From Syngnathus acus (lineage: Eukaryota > Chordata > Actinopteri > Syngnathiformes > Syngnathidae): a stretch of 64,000 nucleotides of DNA. The notes beneath the pieces are model-generated. The model was not told the DNA's origin, ran no database searches, and saw nothing but the letters and a program-made list of their open reading frames with translations. Positions within the stretch are counted from its first letter, which is position 1. The number at the start of each line of letters is the position of its first letter. Positions 1-20,254 of this stretch are shown here, piece after piece. The position numbers and the translations under genes were made by a program. Where the stretch lies: contig NC_051108.1 in the NCBI RefSeq assembly GCF_901709675.1, forward strand, positions 2,170,001 to 2,234,000, read 5' to 3'.

Positions 1-2431
1 ACGAGCAGTACGTGTGGGAGTCCGCCGCCGGGGGCTCCTTCACAGTCATGGCCGACAAGAGTAAGTACAAGTTGACTTAGCACAGTTTCTTCCCAAAGAA
101 GGTCACCTGTAACCTGGGTTTTGTCCTTCAGTTAATGAACCAATTGGTCGTGGAACCAAGGTTATTCTGCACCTTAAAGATGACCAGATGGAATATGTGG
201 AGGAGCGGAGAATCAAAGAGATTGTGAAGAAGCATTCGCAGTTTATCGGCTACCCCATCACACTCTATGTAAGTGAAATGGGTGATCATTGTTTTTCCCC
301 AGGTCGCTAGTTGCCAGGCAGAATTCGTCATCAGGCTCCATCTTGTAACTGCTGACTATTAAATATCAAACCGAATTTCCATCCAGGTGGAGAAGGAGCG
401 TGATAAGGAAGTGAGCGACGACGAAGCAGAAGAGGAGGGGGAGGAGAAGAAGGAGGAGAAGAAAGACAAGGATGAGGAAGAGCAAGATGGCGACAAGCCC
501 GAGATGGAGGACATCGGCGAGGATGACGACGATGAGCATGACAAGTCTTCCGACAAGAAAAAGAAGAAGATCAAGGAGAAGTATATCGACCAGGAGGAAC
601 TGAACAAGACCAAGCCTCTGTGGACGCGCAATGCTGATGACATCACCAATGAGGAGTATGGCGAGTTCTACAAGAGTCTTACAAACGACTGGGAGGAGCA
701 CCTGGCTGTCAAGGTTGGTTGTACTTGATAACTCCGCAGATCCTGTTACATTTCCCGCTAACAAATATTTCTGCTTTTATATTTTATCAGCACTTTTCAG
801 TGGAAGGTCAGCTGGAGTTCCGCGCCTTGTTGTTTGTGCCACGCCGTGCTCCTTTTGATCTCTTTGAGAACAAGAAGAAGAAGAACAATATCAAGCTGTA
901 CGTACGCAGGGTCTTCATCATGGACAACTGCGACGAGGTCATTCCCGAGTACCTTAGTGAGTACATACAGACTGGTTGAATGTATTTTGCCCCCCCCCCC
1001 CCCCAAAACAAATCGCTGACAGGCTTAATGTCCTTTGCAGATTTCATCAAGGGTGTGGTGGACTCTGAAGATCTGCCCCTGAACATCTCCAGAGAGATGC
1101 TGCAACAAAGCAAGATCCTCAAGGTTATCCGCAAGAACCTGGTCAAAAAGTCCTTGGAACTCTTCACGGAGCTTGCCGAAGACAAAGAAAACTACAAGAA
1201 GTGTTATGATCAGTTTTCAAAGAACATCAAGGTTGGTTTGGTGGCAAAGTCCACATGGCTTTTGGACTCCGACAGACTTTGTTACTAACACACATTTATA
1301 TTTCAGCTCGGCATCCACGAGGATTCCCAGAACAGGAAGAAACTGTCTGAGCTGCTGCGTTACTACACCTCCGCTTCCGGAGAGGAGCTGGTTTCTCTGA
1401 AGGACTACGTAACCCGCATGAAAGACAACCAGAAACACATCTACTACATCACCGGTGAGCGTGCAATTCATCTCTCCGCCTTGACGAGCGGTTGAAACAA
1501 TCGAGCTGATGATTTACGGAAATTGTCTGCCTGTCAGGCGAGTCCAAAGACCAGGTGGCCAACTCTGCCTTTGTGGAGCGCCTCCGCAAGGCCGGCCTGG
1601 AGGTCATCTACATGATCGAGCCCATCGATGAGTACTGCGTCCAGCAGCTGAAGGAATTTGAGGGCAAGAACCTGATCTCGGTCACCAAGGAAGGCCTTGA
1701 GCTTCCCGAGGATGAGGATGAGAAGAAAAAGCAGGAGGAGAAGAAGGCTCAGTTTGAAAACCTGTGCAAGATCATGAAGGACATCTTGGATAAGAAAGTG
1801 GAGAAGGTAAGCCCAATTGTAGGAGCATATGGCGAGAGCTTTACTGTTTTCCAAAAAAAATGGTGGAACTCCAGAGACTCAATACTGGATCTCTTAACAG
1901 GTCACAGTCTCCAACCGCCTGGTGTCGTCCCCCTGCTGCATCGTGACCAGCACGTACGGCTGGACGGCCAACATGGAGAGAATCATGAAGGCGCAGGCCC
2001 TGAGGGACAACTCCACCATGGGCTACATGGCGGCCAAGAAGCACCTGGAGATCAACCCCGAGCACCCCATCATGGGGACACTGCGGCAAAAAGCAGAGGC
2101 AGACAAGAACGACAAGTCCGTCAAGGATTTGGTTATCCTGCTGTTCGAGACGGCTCTGCTGTCATCGGGCTTCTCGCTGGATGACCCGCAGACGCACTCT
2201 AATCGCATCTACAGGATGATCAAGCTCGGTCTTGGTGAGTACTTCAACAAGCTTTTTTCTCTGTGAATGCTCGCGTTTTTATTTTTTTATATAAATTCAT
2301 AATTCTTGTTCCTCCTTTTTTTAGGCATTGATGAAGATGATCCGATTCCAGATGACACCCCTGCCCCTGTTGAGGAGATGCCCCCTCTGGAAGGTGATGA
2401 TGATGCATCCAGGATGGAGGAAGTGGACTAA
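1..2431 (+). CDS. hsp90aa1: heat shock protein HSP90-alpha, 3' part (5' end outside window)
   Basis: Cytosolic ATP-dependent chaperone that matures kinases, steroid receptors and other clients as a dimer. Coding exons by splice consensus and phase: 1-60 (partial), 132-268, 387-713, 791-956, 1041-1231, 1307-1454, 1538-1806, 1901-2234, 2325-2431. They give 578 residues, against about 730 for the family, so roughly the first 150 residues of the N-terminal ATPase domain lie left of the window. Visible parts are the end of the ATPase domain ([12 protein letters not shown]), a very acidic and lysine-rich charged linker in exon 3, the middle domain ([20 protein letters not shown]), the C-terminal dimerisation domain, and the terminal MEEVD motif that binds TPR co-chaperones. 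The alpha rather than beta call rests on the tail GIDEDDP...[11 protein letters not shown] and on the PPP2R5C/DIO3 neighbours. All internal introns are short and GT-AG. The heat-shock promoter is not in the window. Confidence 0.95.
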
Positions 2432-2653
2432 AACGACTCCTCATATGTACTCGGTTATATCTCATTAAAGTTCTGCGAGATCACTGTTAATACCGTTACA
2501 CTTCCCCTAACTTCTGCAGTTCTGAATGTTTAAAAACTGGTCACTTTTTGTATTTTTTATTTTATTAATGTTAAAGCATTCCATGTGTTTGACTTGAACT
2601 GTAAAACGCATTGCAAGAAAGATATGAAGCTGTAAAAAGTTGTGGGAACCTTG

Positions 2654-2659
2654 AATAAA
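2654..2659 (+). terminator. polyadenylation signal of hsp90aa1
   Basis: An AATAAA hexamer lies about 220 bases after the hsp90aa1 stop codon. A weaker ATTAAA-like signal sits near 2463. Together they imply a short 3' UTR ending near 2680, only about 330 bases before the ppp2r5c start codon. Confidence 0.6.
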
Positions 2660-2689
2660 TGTTGAACATGATGAAGAGTCTTGCAGACT

Positions 2690-3015
2690 AATCCTAAAGA
2701 GATTACCTTAAAAAAAGAAATGACCAATGAGACGTTGGATTCAACATAACATAAAATATGACGTCACTACGTGAATTCACTTCGCCGGTCGCGTTCACAC
2801 CTCTCGCGATAATGACCGGGTCGGGGGCGGTCTTCTTCCACCATTGGCATGACGCCATTAACCGCGTAATTGGGTCAACTGACTACCGTGAGCCAATCAG
2901 ATGCTGAGAACACAATGAACCGCCTCACACTGAGCGACTGGCAGCGGGCAGAGAGTTGCTGTGGTTACACCAGTGGAGGATCCGAGAGGGGTGCAAGGGC
3001 GGCGACGTTTGTACA
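2690..3015 (+). promoter_or_regulatory. promoter and 5' UTR region of ppp2r5c
   Basis: A GC-rich gap between the hsp90aa1 3' end and the ppp2r5c start codon. It contains a GC box (GGGGGCGG, 2823-2830), an inverted CCAAT box (ATTGG, 2843-2847) and a direct CCAAT box (2893-2897). No TATA box is evident, as is usual for a housekeeping CpG promoter. The transcription start is not determinable by eye and is probably near 2900-2960. Confidence 0.55.
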
Positions 3016-10997
<7,982 letters not shown>

Positions 10998-12380
10998 CGG
11001 GCCACGAATCTCTCGGCCCGGCCAGGCACAACGCATCCGTTCAACCCCCCCCCCCCTCCCCTTTTGCCCCTTTTCAACCTCAAGCTGCAGCGGACAAAGC
11101 GGCGCTGGGTCGTCACCCATCACCACCTCCTTTTGTGTTCTCCCTTCCGCTTGACTATTATATCTGGGGTGCTGTGCTGCCCCCTTGTGGTCATTGCTCT
11201 CAGGCGTTCCGTCTCTTTCTAGATGTCAGGTGCTTTCACAACAACAACAAAAACAAACAATAATGTCAGGATGTGCCCAGTGTAAAATTTTCAAGTGGAG
11301 GCAAGTTCTTAGTATAGTTTTCCAAATATTGAAGGTGATGGTCACGCCGACTTATCTCCTGAGTTAAGTTCTGTCAAAATAAATCCTCTTATTTTTGTAG
11401 GGGAGACAGGTTGTTAAGCATCAATTTCCTGAGAGGTGCCGCCGCAATGGGGCGGCAGAATCTACCTGACAGTCTTCGCTTCATCTCAGATGTGACCCCT
11501 CACCCCCCCACCCCACCCCTTCCTTTGCTCATTGACCCCCAGGTAGGGATGACACTGCTTCACACAGGAGGTATGTTTGTTTTCATTTTTTTAAGAAGAG
11601 CTCAAACGCGCCTTTCTTTTTTCGCAGTGCCTTTTTTATGAAGGGGGACATTTGATCAAGTAGGAATTTAAAAAAGTCCTCCAAAGCACACGCCTTGCTT
11701 AAAAGCCCGCCCCCCCAACCTCCTGCCGAATAAACGGGGGGGGTCTCGTTAGAGGTGCAGGAGCCACTCGAACGAACGAAGCACTTCCTGATTACACTTG
11801 AACGTTTAAAAACTCGTAAAGAGATCTCGTCGCGTCTCACCCATTTGAACAATCTTGGTTTTGTTCCCACCCACCCCGCCCCTGCCCACCCAACCATCCA
11901 CCAACACCTTTAATCATTAAGCTGAATGTGCGAATTATAAATATGTCGCCTGTCATCAGTATTGTCTGGTTGCTGTCCTCTCTGGAAAAAAGGCTTTAAT
12001 AATGGCTCCTTTTTGGAGGCTCTCCCGGTTCCACATAAGCTTTTTTTTTTTTGTTCTCACAGAATGACTATTACAAGTGTCTTTTACGTCTCATACTAAA
12101 TGGCTTGTACATATGATGTACTATTTTATGTTACAAATAAATGTTTAGAGTCCATATTTTGTACAAAATATCCCCCCACACTCTCCCATGTGTACAGAAG
12201 AAATAGTCAAATCGTGGCAAAACAGTTTTTTAGCAGTTTATTTTTGTCTCCAACATGTTGAAATCCTTGGAAAATAAGATTTCTTTTTGTGTGTGCGTGT
12301 GCTTTATCCCCCCCCCCCCCGCCCGTGATGTACATCTATCTATACACAGCAAATAAAGAGAACATGTGAGTTTTATATTT
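10998..12380 (+). other. ppp2r5c 3' UTR and downstream flank
   Basis: Noncoding sequence after the ppp2r5c stop. AATAAA hexamers occur at 11378-11383, 12136-12141 and 12352-12357, so alternative 3' ends are possible. It holds C-rich runs near 11046 and 12310 and two CTCF-like motifs listed separately. Which hexamer is used cannot be decided from sequence. Confidence 0.5.
11176..11190 (-). promoter_or_regulatory. CTCF-like motif
   Basis: The minus strand reads CCACAAGGGGGCAGC, a very close match to the vertebrate CTCF core (CC-N-S-YAG-RKGGC). It lies in the ppp2r5c 3' flank. Occupancy is unknown. Confidence 0.4.
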
Positions 12381-15300
12381 TCATCCTAAAAAAAAACCTA
12401 AAAAGTCTTATTTTTTGTTGTTGCTTCCATCCAGAAATAGTGGATGTCCTTTAACCATTTAAAAAAAATAAAAGAATATTGTACTTTGCTGCCCTCTGCT
12501 GGACAGCATGCTCTATTGTCACCTAATTAAATGTTGGGTTGACAAAGTACATTTCAAACAACCACATTGCTACTTTCCATTCATCCATTCGGACTTGTAT
12601 TATATTTCGAATGTGATCTCATGTCATCTTTTACCACCAGGCAGGAAAATTATCAGTTGCCCCCCGACTGAACGTTACTAATGAGATCTAGTCTCCATTT
12701 GATCTTTGTCCTTGACACCATTTGAAGGAGTTGCAGCGTGCTGCTTGCCCTCAGCCATTCACAGTCTCCAAATTGACTCCTCCAAGGTCGTTTGGGTTCT
12801 CCGTGTTTCAGTCACGCGTGAACAAGCAATGTTGGCACACCCATTAATAGTCCCTAAGGCAACACTATTGATGATCTTAATCTTGCGTGGTTAATCCGAT
12901 TTTTGCTTGATTATAAACACATTGTTCGTCATTGAGGATCAAATACGTCAGTCGCCGCGCTCGCATCTTTCAACAAAAGGTCACTTGCGTTCATGGTCGT
13001 CGCCGGCAGACAAAAGCGCTCAACTTTAAATTTGGCGTATTTTGTTTTGTATCAAGCTTTTCTCTCACAGCCCTCCTTTTGACTTACACTCAAGCCCACC
13101 TCCCCTTAACGCTCGTCACGACCGAATATGTCAGAACCTATCACTATGGAAACAAGGCTCCAAAAAATAGAAAGTTTTGACATTTCTAAGGGGGAAAAAA
13201 AATGCTTCCATCAATGTGGTACTTTACCTTGCATTATACATATTCAAGTATGCTTGGTGACTAAGGTGTGGGGTGCAGCATTGAAAGTGTGACTCATCAG
13301 TCCGAATCTAATGGGCCTCCACTCAAAAGGTTTTTTTTGATGGACGCCTCGGCTTAGAATCGAAACGTTGTCTTAGACAACCGAGCTAGCAAGGCCGTGC
13401 TGACATCATTTATTTTTCTCCTTTTGTAAATAGTCCTCAACGGTGCCAGATGACAGGTAGCTCTGTTTGTACAAGCAAGTGTTAAGACAGGTTTACTTAT
13501 CACTGCGTGCACAATTTTGCAGAAATATGTGGCACTGTTTTTTTCCTCTCATTTTTCAAAACACTTTCCTTGCCCTCAAAACCTCATTTGTGCTGCTCAT
13601 GAATCGTCCGCCGTTGATGGCAGGGGGAAGACCAGCCCCGTGACCGGATGAAAAGATAAAAGCTGTTGCTACCATTTGTGCCGATGCGATTCAATTTATC
13701 GCGCAGCATCTTTTTTTTTTCCTTAGGCGCTGGCACGATGCAGCGGCTGTGCCCTCAGGTAACCTCGATGCAAACCGCTGGGTTCTGGAGCTTTCTCAGA
13801 CGTGCTGTATCACGTCGTGAAGACCGAAACATTTTCTTTGACATGCTTTCTGGGAACTGTCAAAGGAAATAAAACCGCAATTCCCTTGAAAGTGGCCTGC
13901 GAGTGCTCGGAGAAGATGATTGTGATCCATTCAAGACCGCTTGGAAATAGCAGTATGCTGACTTCATGTACTGTAAACACACACAGCGCCGCAGAACTGC
14001 TGCCACTATTTACCGCCGTGCTTAAAATGTTTGTTTTTGTCTTTTTTAAGTTCCCACTGACACTAAGACCAAAGAGGACCTTTCAGGTGTTCACCTCCAA
14101 AGGCTCCTGAGTGAGCAGCTGGAACATTCCGTGACTCCTTCATGCAAGTCAAGTAAGGCCAGGTAATGTAAGGTTCACTCCATTTTTTTTTTTTTCTTCT
14201 TTGGCTATTCATGTTCGAAGTCAGGCAATAGCAGAGGAAGAAAATGTGGCGGCCCATTTATGGCGAGTGTGTGTGTGTAAATACATTGAGGACATCAAGC
14301 AGCGGGGGCCCTCTTCAGCTATAATGAGTAGGTCGGAGGCTGGCTTCATCCACAATGCTCCTCCGACTCCACCGTCTGGAACACGAGCATATTTCGAGCA
14401 CCCGGGGACACACACACTTGCACATCTCTATAGAGTAGTTACATCTCACACACACACAAGTGACAAAGGTGGAGGTGACGCGGCGGAGACGACTCAACCT
14501 CACCTCACCTGACTGTCTGGAGCTGAGATACACTTGAGGGATATGAAGTAGAGGAATAAGCAGCAAATTGACAGGCGGGGATAAAGGGCGAGGGGGGTGG
14601 GATGACTCAGATGAGTGTAAAGCGCAATGTCCCGCAGATGACCTTTTGCGTGAGCGATTTGTGTGTGTGTGTGTGTGTTCCATCCTGATGTCCTCGCTTT
14701 GACATGTATGAAAGGCGCCCCCCGCCCCCTTGGTGTGTTTCGGGAGATTACAGCGAATATTCGAACACTTTTAGGCAATAGAAATGAAAAAAATCATTGT
14801 CAAAAATTGCTCCCGGATATTTCCCCCAATTTTGTGTTCTCATCAAATTATTTTTCATTTTTCCCCAAATAGTGTTTGGTGAATTTTTAAAACTTAGCTT
14901 AGTTTTGTGATTTTTCTTAATTTAAAAAAATATATATATCTACATAAATAAAAAAAAAATCACATTTAGAAAAATAATTTGTTCTCATTTTTAGCAAAGT
15001 TTTTTGTACATTTAAAATAGTTTAATTTGAAGCACGGCATAACAGAAAGATTGAAATTCATCTAAAACAACAGTGCATCTCGTGTTTGTGTGTGACCAAT
15101 ATATCAGCAATGAGCGTATTTGACGTTTCTCTTCCTCAAGCAATCTCTTAAGCAGCAATACATATTTATATCGCAACAATATGAACACAAGACAACTTGA
15201 CTCTCACCATAAAAGGAGGCTTTACAAATATGCAAATCCAAACGACGAATCCCTTGCACAATGGCGTTTTGTAACCCTTTCTCACTGTGCGAAAATAAGA

Positions 15301-18300
15301 TCTGCTTGAGTCGAGTGTATCGACACAAAAGCAAACCAAAATAGAGCAGGAATGCGACTCATTTATCCCGAGTGGTGTCTATAAAAGGTCACACTCTTAG
15401 CCCCCACGTGGTCAGCACAAAAACAGGAGCGCCTTTCTCGAATTGGAAAACAGCGGCCAACTTTGAGGTCAAGCCGCGTTAATGCAACTCTGGCATCGTA
15501 TTGATTTTCAAGCTGAGCCATCACTTCCAATGAGATAACAGCCCTGATCAAATTGTCCTATTACGCGCCGTTGATAGTCACGCAATCCGATTTTGCCGAA
15601 TCTACTCGGCCCGTAACTGTTCTCTCCCACTATCCGATTTCTGGTCCAAAATGGGATGGGTGATTTTGGGGAGACTAGTTTTGAGCCAAAAGCCCTTTTC
15701 GCACTGCACTTAGTTTTATTGTTGGGGTTAGCGCAGACCAGAATTTTTTTTAATTATTGACCGGAATAGAACTCGCTCCCGATCTAATGCAATCCGAGTC
15801 TTCCTGATGTGTGTTGGCGGCATTTTTTTTTTTTCCCCTCTGCTTTCACTTGGGAGGTTAACCACTCTTACATGCCTCCAAATGTTCATATTTTTAACAG
15901 TCTGTAGAGCACATGGCAATCTGAAAACACACTCCATCGACAACACCATCCCCCCCCAAAAAAAATACGATTCAACGCCTTTTATCCGGCACCAAGTGGG
16001 GATGCAAGTCATTTATGATTGAGAACGTGGCTTAAAAACCACCGGAGTTTGGAGAAAGAAGTCTCCAAACAATGTTTAGAAGAGGGGAAAATGTCGACGT
16101 GCTGGCCAAAGACAGAAGCTCTTAGCAGGACCTCTTGCACGGATAACTTCCAATTCTAATCACTCATCCGACATCACTTCTTCGTAGTAGTGATACTTTC
16201 TAAAGAAGTCGTTGGACGACTCGGCTCTGGTGTCGTTAATCAACGTTGCTGTCTGCCTGCCTTGGACATTCCAAAAGGCAACAAAGTAGCAAAAAAGTCT
16301 TTGTGGGGCCTGGAAATGTATTAACTGAGCTCAGATCGATCAACTTGGCCAATGTTTCTAATGTTGCTTTATGGATCAAATCTCATTCAAGTGAGATGCT
16401 TCACCTTTTTTTTTTTTTTTTTTTTAAATGCTTCCTTCAAATAGATCCTGCCACTGAGCGTCTTTGAACGACGACATGCGGTCGTGGTACCCGTCAGCGA
16501 TTGCAAGGCAAGCGAAGAAGCATCAACGTATCGCAGCAAAGTGGAAAGTGAGTGGATGCACAGCCGAGCCACGCGTCAGACGCGCTCAGACTTGTGTCAT
16601 GTGGAGGAGGATGCAGCCAACCTGAGTCATCTGGTTCCATTCATGAGTGCCACTTGGCTCTCCAGGGAAAAAAAAAAAAAAGGTGGTACCCTAAATGCTT
16701 AATTTTTCTTTTCCAAATAATTTTTTTTTTTTGTCCATCTAATGTGTCCACTGTTTGCTTTACACAGTGTTGTTATTGAGAAGCGGTGCCCGGTGACATC
16801 TGCACCAGCAGCTGACACAACTCTCCAGATAGAATGGATCTCATGGCAACCAGGTCGCCATGGCAACCGGGACACAGATGCCACGCTGAGGTGAGCCGTG
16901 CAATTTGCACCTCCTTTTCTCACGCCCGCATAGAGCTGTTTTTGTTTCATCCAGTTTTTGCTTTATTTTGGTAGTGTTTGTAGTCAAGAGGTCATAAACT
17001 CGTAATTTGCCGCTGCGAAGAATTGTCACGGCAGCATCTGAGCCCCCCCCCTTTTTTTTTTTTATTAATGTGATGTTTCTACACGCCGTATGACTCACTT
17101 TATCATTGTATGCATTATGTGCACACGCACAGCACTCTTTCCCATTTATTATTAATAATAATTATTAATCCGTTTGTTCATTTCATACAACAGAATCGGT
17201 CATGGGTCATCGTGACCCGAGTCACATTTTGTTTTTTTAAATCCGAAAATAAAATCGTCGCATTGCACAAACTTTTCTCCTCCACTTTTAGCCGCTTGGG
17301 TTGAAATAATAGCTGCGCAAATTCAATCATAATGAATTTTGAAGAATACGCTGACAGAAATATCTTTTGTTGTTTTCCAGACCCACGAGATTGTTCTTTC
17401 GGTATCTTGTGAAAGTCGTCATGTGTGTGTCCAAACTTTTATCTTATCTTATTTCCAGTGGACACACTAATCATGTGAAACACACGCAACACTGTTTATA
17501 TATTTTTAAACGAGCATGTGAACTATTCATACAAAATTACACTCTCCCATCAATGTCACACAATGTCTTTTTTTTTTTTTTTTCCTCCCTTTGTGCAGTT
17601 GCCCGAAAGCTAATTAAACAGCAACCTTCAGTCTTTTGTTTACCCTCCCTTTCACAAGCATTTTGTTAATTTTCCACCCATGTTTATGGATTTATGGAAC
17701 TATTTTTCAGGGTGAACTTACAACAGGTTACTGAGCGGAGAGCCCCTCAACACTTCAAAGGTCAACCCGAAATAGTGATCTTTAAAAATAGACTCTGAAT
17801 TGTGTGCATTGAACTGCTAGCGCCTGGAATTGTGCATTTATTTACATTCTATGAACACAAACATGAATTGACTAACCAAGCAATTTTTTTTACCCGAAAC
17901 CGCTTGAGTCTTCTTTTCCCTTAACAGCAAACCGAGTCGAGATAATTTAGTGGCGCTTTAAATGCAACCGTAAACAACTGCAACAGTCTCGCTTATCAAA
18001 TCGGTTTGCTCTTTGGTCAGCCAGATATTACCAATCATCTGATTTTTGTGTCTGCTGTTCTTTTTTTTGTTGTTGTTGTTGTTTGTTCCTTGCCCAGCAC
18101 AGCACAGGACAAGACAAAAGTGACAACAACAGGGCGTCTGAGAATTATCCAGGATGGAGGTGAGGGCGTTTGAAAAGTGAACCTCTTGGGACCAGTGTGA
18201 ATCAGAGCTCGGTAATCCCTAATTGCATTTTGTTTGCATCTTGGAAATGTTCAACACGTATCTTACACAATCGGTCTATAAGGGAACATCAATGTTTTAA

Positions 18301-18360
18301 TGCAGGCGCCTTCAATTATGCATCATGAATGAGGTAGTCAGGAAAAAGGGCATCATGATA
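12381..18360. other. gene-poor spacer between ppp2r5c and dio3
   Basis: About 6 kb in which I find no supported gene on either strand. It has (GT)n at 14661-14678, several A/T homopolymers (for example 16408-16425), an AT-rich patch near 14880-15010 and a small palindromic ATT/AAT patch near 17145-17170. It may hold enhancers of dio3 or ppp2r5c, but that needs cross-species alignment. Confidence 0.5.
12488..12502 (-). promoter_or_regulatory. CTCF-like motif
   Basis: The minus strand reads CCAGCAGAGGGCAGC, matching the CTCF core closely. It is about 1.3 kb from, and in the same orientation as, the motif at 11176. Confidence 0.4.
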
Positions 18361-18370
18361 TTGTCACTTA

Positions 18371-18376
18371 TTTATT
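18371..18376 (-). terminator. candidate polyadenylation signal of dio3
   Basis: TTTATT on the plus strand is AATAAA on the minus strand. It sits about 980 bases past the dio3 stop and just beyond the SECIS-like hairpin, which fits a transcript that includes that hairpin. Confidence 0.4.
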
Positions 18377-18433
18377 TTATACAAAAAATAGGTTAATTAC
18401 ACATTGGCGTGACATCACGTCATATTGCACCTT

Positions 18434-18490
18434 CGTCATCCCCGGTGTCCACGGGGGCAGCCGCGCACCCGCCTGCCCACTGGGGTGTCA
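18434..18490 (-). ncRNA. SECIS-like hairpin in the dio3 3' flank (candidate)
   Basis: dio3 needs a SECIS element in its mRNA to decode TGA as selenocysteine. The minus strand has GTGAC, then CCCC, GGGCAG, a 12-base loop, CTGCCC, GGGG and finally ATGAC. This is a long GC-rich stem whose ends carry TGA and NGAN, as in a SECIS quartet. The apical AA (or CC) usually required is not evident in the loop, and pairing in the middle is interrupted. It is therefore the best candidate I can see rather than a proven element. Confidence 0.3.
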
Positions 18491-18591
18491 CAAACATCAG
18501 TGTCGGTTCTGTGGCTGGGCCGTTGAAGAACTGAACTTCACGCAGACAACCCAGCGTGCCACCTGGAACCCAACCGGTCTATAATAGGCGT

Positions 18592-19242
18592 TTTATGCTT
18601 CTCAAACTGGGGTCTGCCAGCTGTAGCTTGGAGGGACTGCAAAATAAGTTGGAATCAAAGAAAAAAAAATTGTCTGTATGAAACAACTAGCGACAGTATA
18701 AAAAAAACATAGTAAACCCATGACTCCCTTCCTAGGCTTGGGGCTAATTAAGTGTTTTGATAGTGACATAACACTTGAAACCGGACTTTACTGGATAACA
18801 GAACTTTGGGAATTTGTGTATTCCACAAGAATGCCATTTATTTGTAGAACAAAAAAGCATTTTTTTATTCAACAGTTCTATTTTCTTAGCTCGTAAAGGC
18901 TTCCTTCAGAGAATAAAGGGGATATTAGGGTTGCATTAGAATGTTGTATTGTATATGGGAAATTCGTTTTTTAAAATGTGACTTTTTTAGACTACTTTGA
19001 AAAATACCATTTAGAGACTGGTCCTGTCACGATAATCTGTTTTCTTCGAATAATTGTCTGAAAACAGTTGCATTTTTTCAAATGCACGTTAGTACTTTGT
19101 TGGGTCGAATTGGCCCAAGTGATGGGTTGGTTCATCTTTTCAAAATTGCAGCAGTTGTAATGGTGTTCCTTGAGGGATACGCATGGCAGTTTATTGGGGG
19201 GGGTCCCCCGCACCCAGAATGTTTGAGAACCCCTGATTTCAA
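18592..19242. mobile_element. degenerate hAT-like non-autonomous element
   Basis: The right edge, read on the minus strand, begins CAGGGGTTCTCAAAC. The left edge on the plus strand has CTTCTCAAACTGGGGTC. These are imperfect inverted ends of the kind common to hAT-derived repeats. About 650 bases lie between them with no open frame. A clean 8-base target duplication is not visible, so it is old. It lies between the dio3 stop codon and the only SECIS-like hairpin. Confidence 0.5.
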
Positions 19243-19353
19243 GGAGTAATCACACACATCGAAACGTATACGAAAACTCCGTATGTGTGTGTGCAGGCAA
19301 AGAAAAAGTTTTAAAAAAAGAAAAGAACATAAACAAGGCTGCTTGCTCCTGGG

Positions 19354-20151
19354 TTAGGCTTGCAGCACCGGACACGCACTCATGTCCCTCCGGTACTGTT
19401 CCAGCCACTTCCTGAGCTCCGAGATCCGGTAGCCCTCTGGGCCCCGGTCACCCTGGTAGACCACTCTTTGGTCACGCACGATGTAGAGTCTCTCGAAGTA
19501 GGCTCCGTAGGCGGCATTGGACGAGTTGTCCATGTTGTCCACCACCACGCTGCTGCCGGGCACCCGTGCCAGCATCAGGCGCGCGGCGCTCAGCCGGTCC
19601 TCTAGGCAGCGGTGTTTGAGGATCTGGTAGGGGGCGTCCGAGCTCACCCAGCCGTCCGCCGGGTGCGCCTCCTCAATGTAGACCACCACGAAATCGGCGA
19701 TGTCGCCGTATTGGCTGACGACGCGCTGGAAGGCGGCCAGGCGCGTCATGAAGGGCGGTCAGGAGCAGCTGCCGAAGTTAAGCACCAGCGGCCGAGTGCC
19801 GCGCACGCAGTCCAGGATGCGCACCTGGCGCCGCTCGGGCACCAGCACCACCTCCGTGTTGGGCGCCGCGCGTCCCAGCCGCGCCGACTTGAGCAGGTCC
19901 AGCTTCTGGCCGTACCACACGGCTCGCAGCGACTCCAGCGTGAACATGCGGTTGGAGTCGGACACGCACAACGGCGGGTCGTCGGCGCTGTGCGGCCGCG
20001 CGCCCATCTGGAGTAGCACCTTGCGGCGAATGCACAAGAAGTCCAGGAGCCACAGTGTCACGGCCGCGGCTAGAAAGCGAGGCACCAGCAGCAGAAAGAG
20101 GGCGGCGTGCCTCAGAGCTCGCGCCAGCTGCACCCCGCCGGAGTCGTGCAT
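19354..20151 (-). CDS. dio3: type 3 iodothyronine deiodinase, selenoprotein
   Basis: Membrane selenoenzyme that removes an inner-ring iodine and inactivates T4 and T3. It is intronless, as usual for DIO3. The frame runs from ATG at 20151 through an in-frame TGA at 19759-19761 (codon 131) to the stop at 19354, giving 265 residues. The TGA lies in NFGSCS-U-PPFM, the deiodinase active site, so it is read as selenocysteine and not as a stop. Residues about 10-40 form a hydrophobic signal anchor ([25 protein letters not shown]). The thioredoxin-like core includes [12 protein letters not shown] and [14 protein letters not shown]. The longer upstream frame to 20214 begins with GTG, so the first in-frame ATG, which yields the family-typical MHDSGG start, is chosen. 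An annotation pipeline that ignores recoding would split this gene in two. Confidence 0.96.
19759..19761 (-). other. selenocysteine (TGA) codon of dio3
   Basis: In-frame TGA flanked by codons for GSCS and PPFM. The frame stays open and deiodinase-like on both sides. This matches the catalytic Sec of all known DIO3 proteins. Confidence 0.95.
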
Positions 20152-20200
20152 GGTGCGCAACGAGGAACGGACTAGACGGATCCAAGATCCAAGGCGGCCG

Positions 20201-20218
20201 TCAGTCGCCTGCACACAT
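20201..20218 (-). other. possible five-codon upstream ORF in the dio3 leader
   Basis: ATG-TGT-GCA-GGC-GAC-TGA lies about 50 bases before the dio3 start, in a different frame. It would be in the mRNA only if transcription starts about 25-30 bases downstream of the TATA box, that is near 20231, so its inclusion is marginal. Confidence 0.3.
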
Positions 20219-20254
20219 TTGGAACGGAACTCTCCCGACGTGCGCGCGCCCTCC

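Noticed and set aside
387-764. Minus-strand Leu/Ser-rich frames opposite the Hsp90 charged linker
   Set aside because: They are low-complexity complements of GAG/AAG-rich coding sequence, not genes.
1-2431. hsp90ab1 (beta) as the identity of the first gene
   Set aside because: The C-terminal GIDEDDP...[11 protein letters not shown] tail and the PPP2R5C/DIO3 neighbourhood fit the alpha gene better.
19030-19090. Alternative SECIS candidate: a perfect 8-base CTGTTTTC/GAAAACAG stem on the minus strand
   Set aside because: It lacks TGA/GA quartet bases at the stem base and lies inside the hAT-like element.
19759-20214. Treating dio3 as two genes split by a stop at 19759, or starting it at 20214
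   Set aside because: The TGA is the active-site Sec codon in GSCS-U-PPF. Position 20214 is a GTG, so the ATG at 20151 is the first in-frame ATG.
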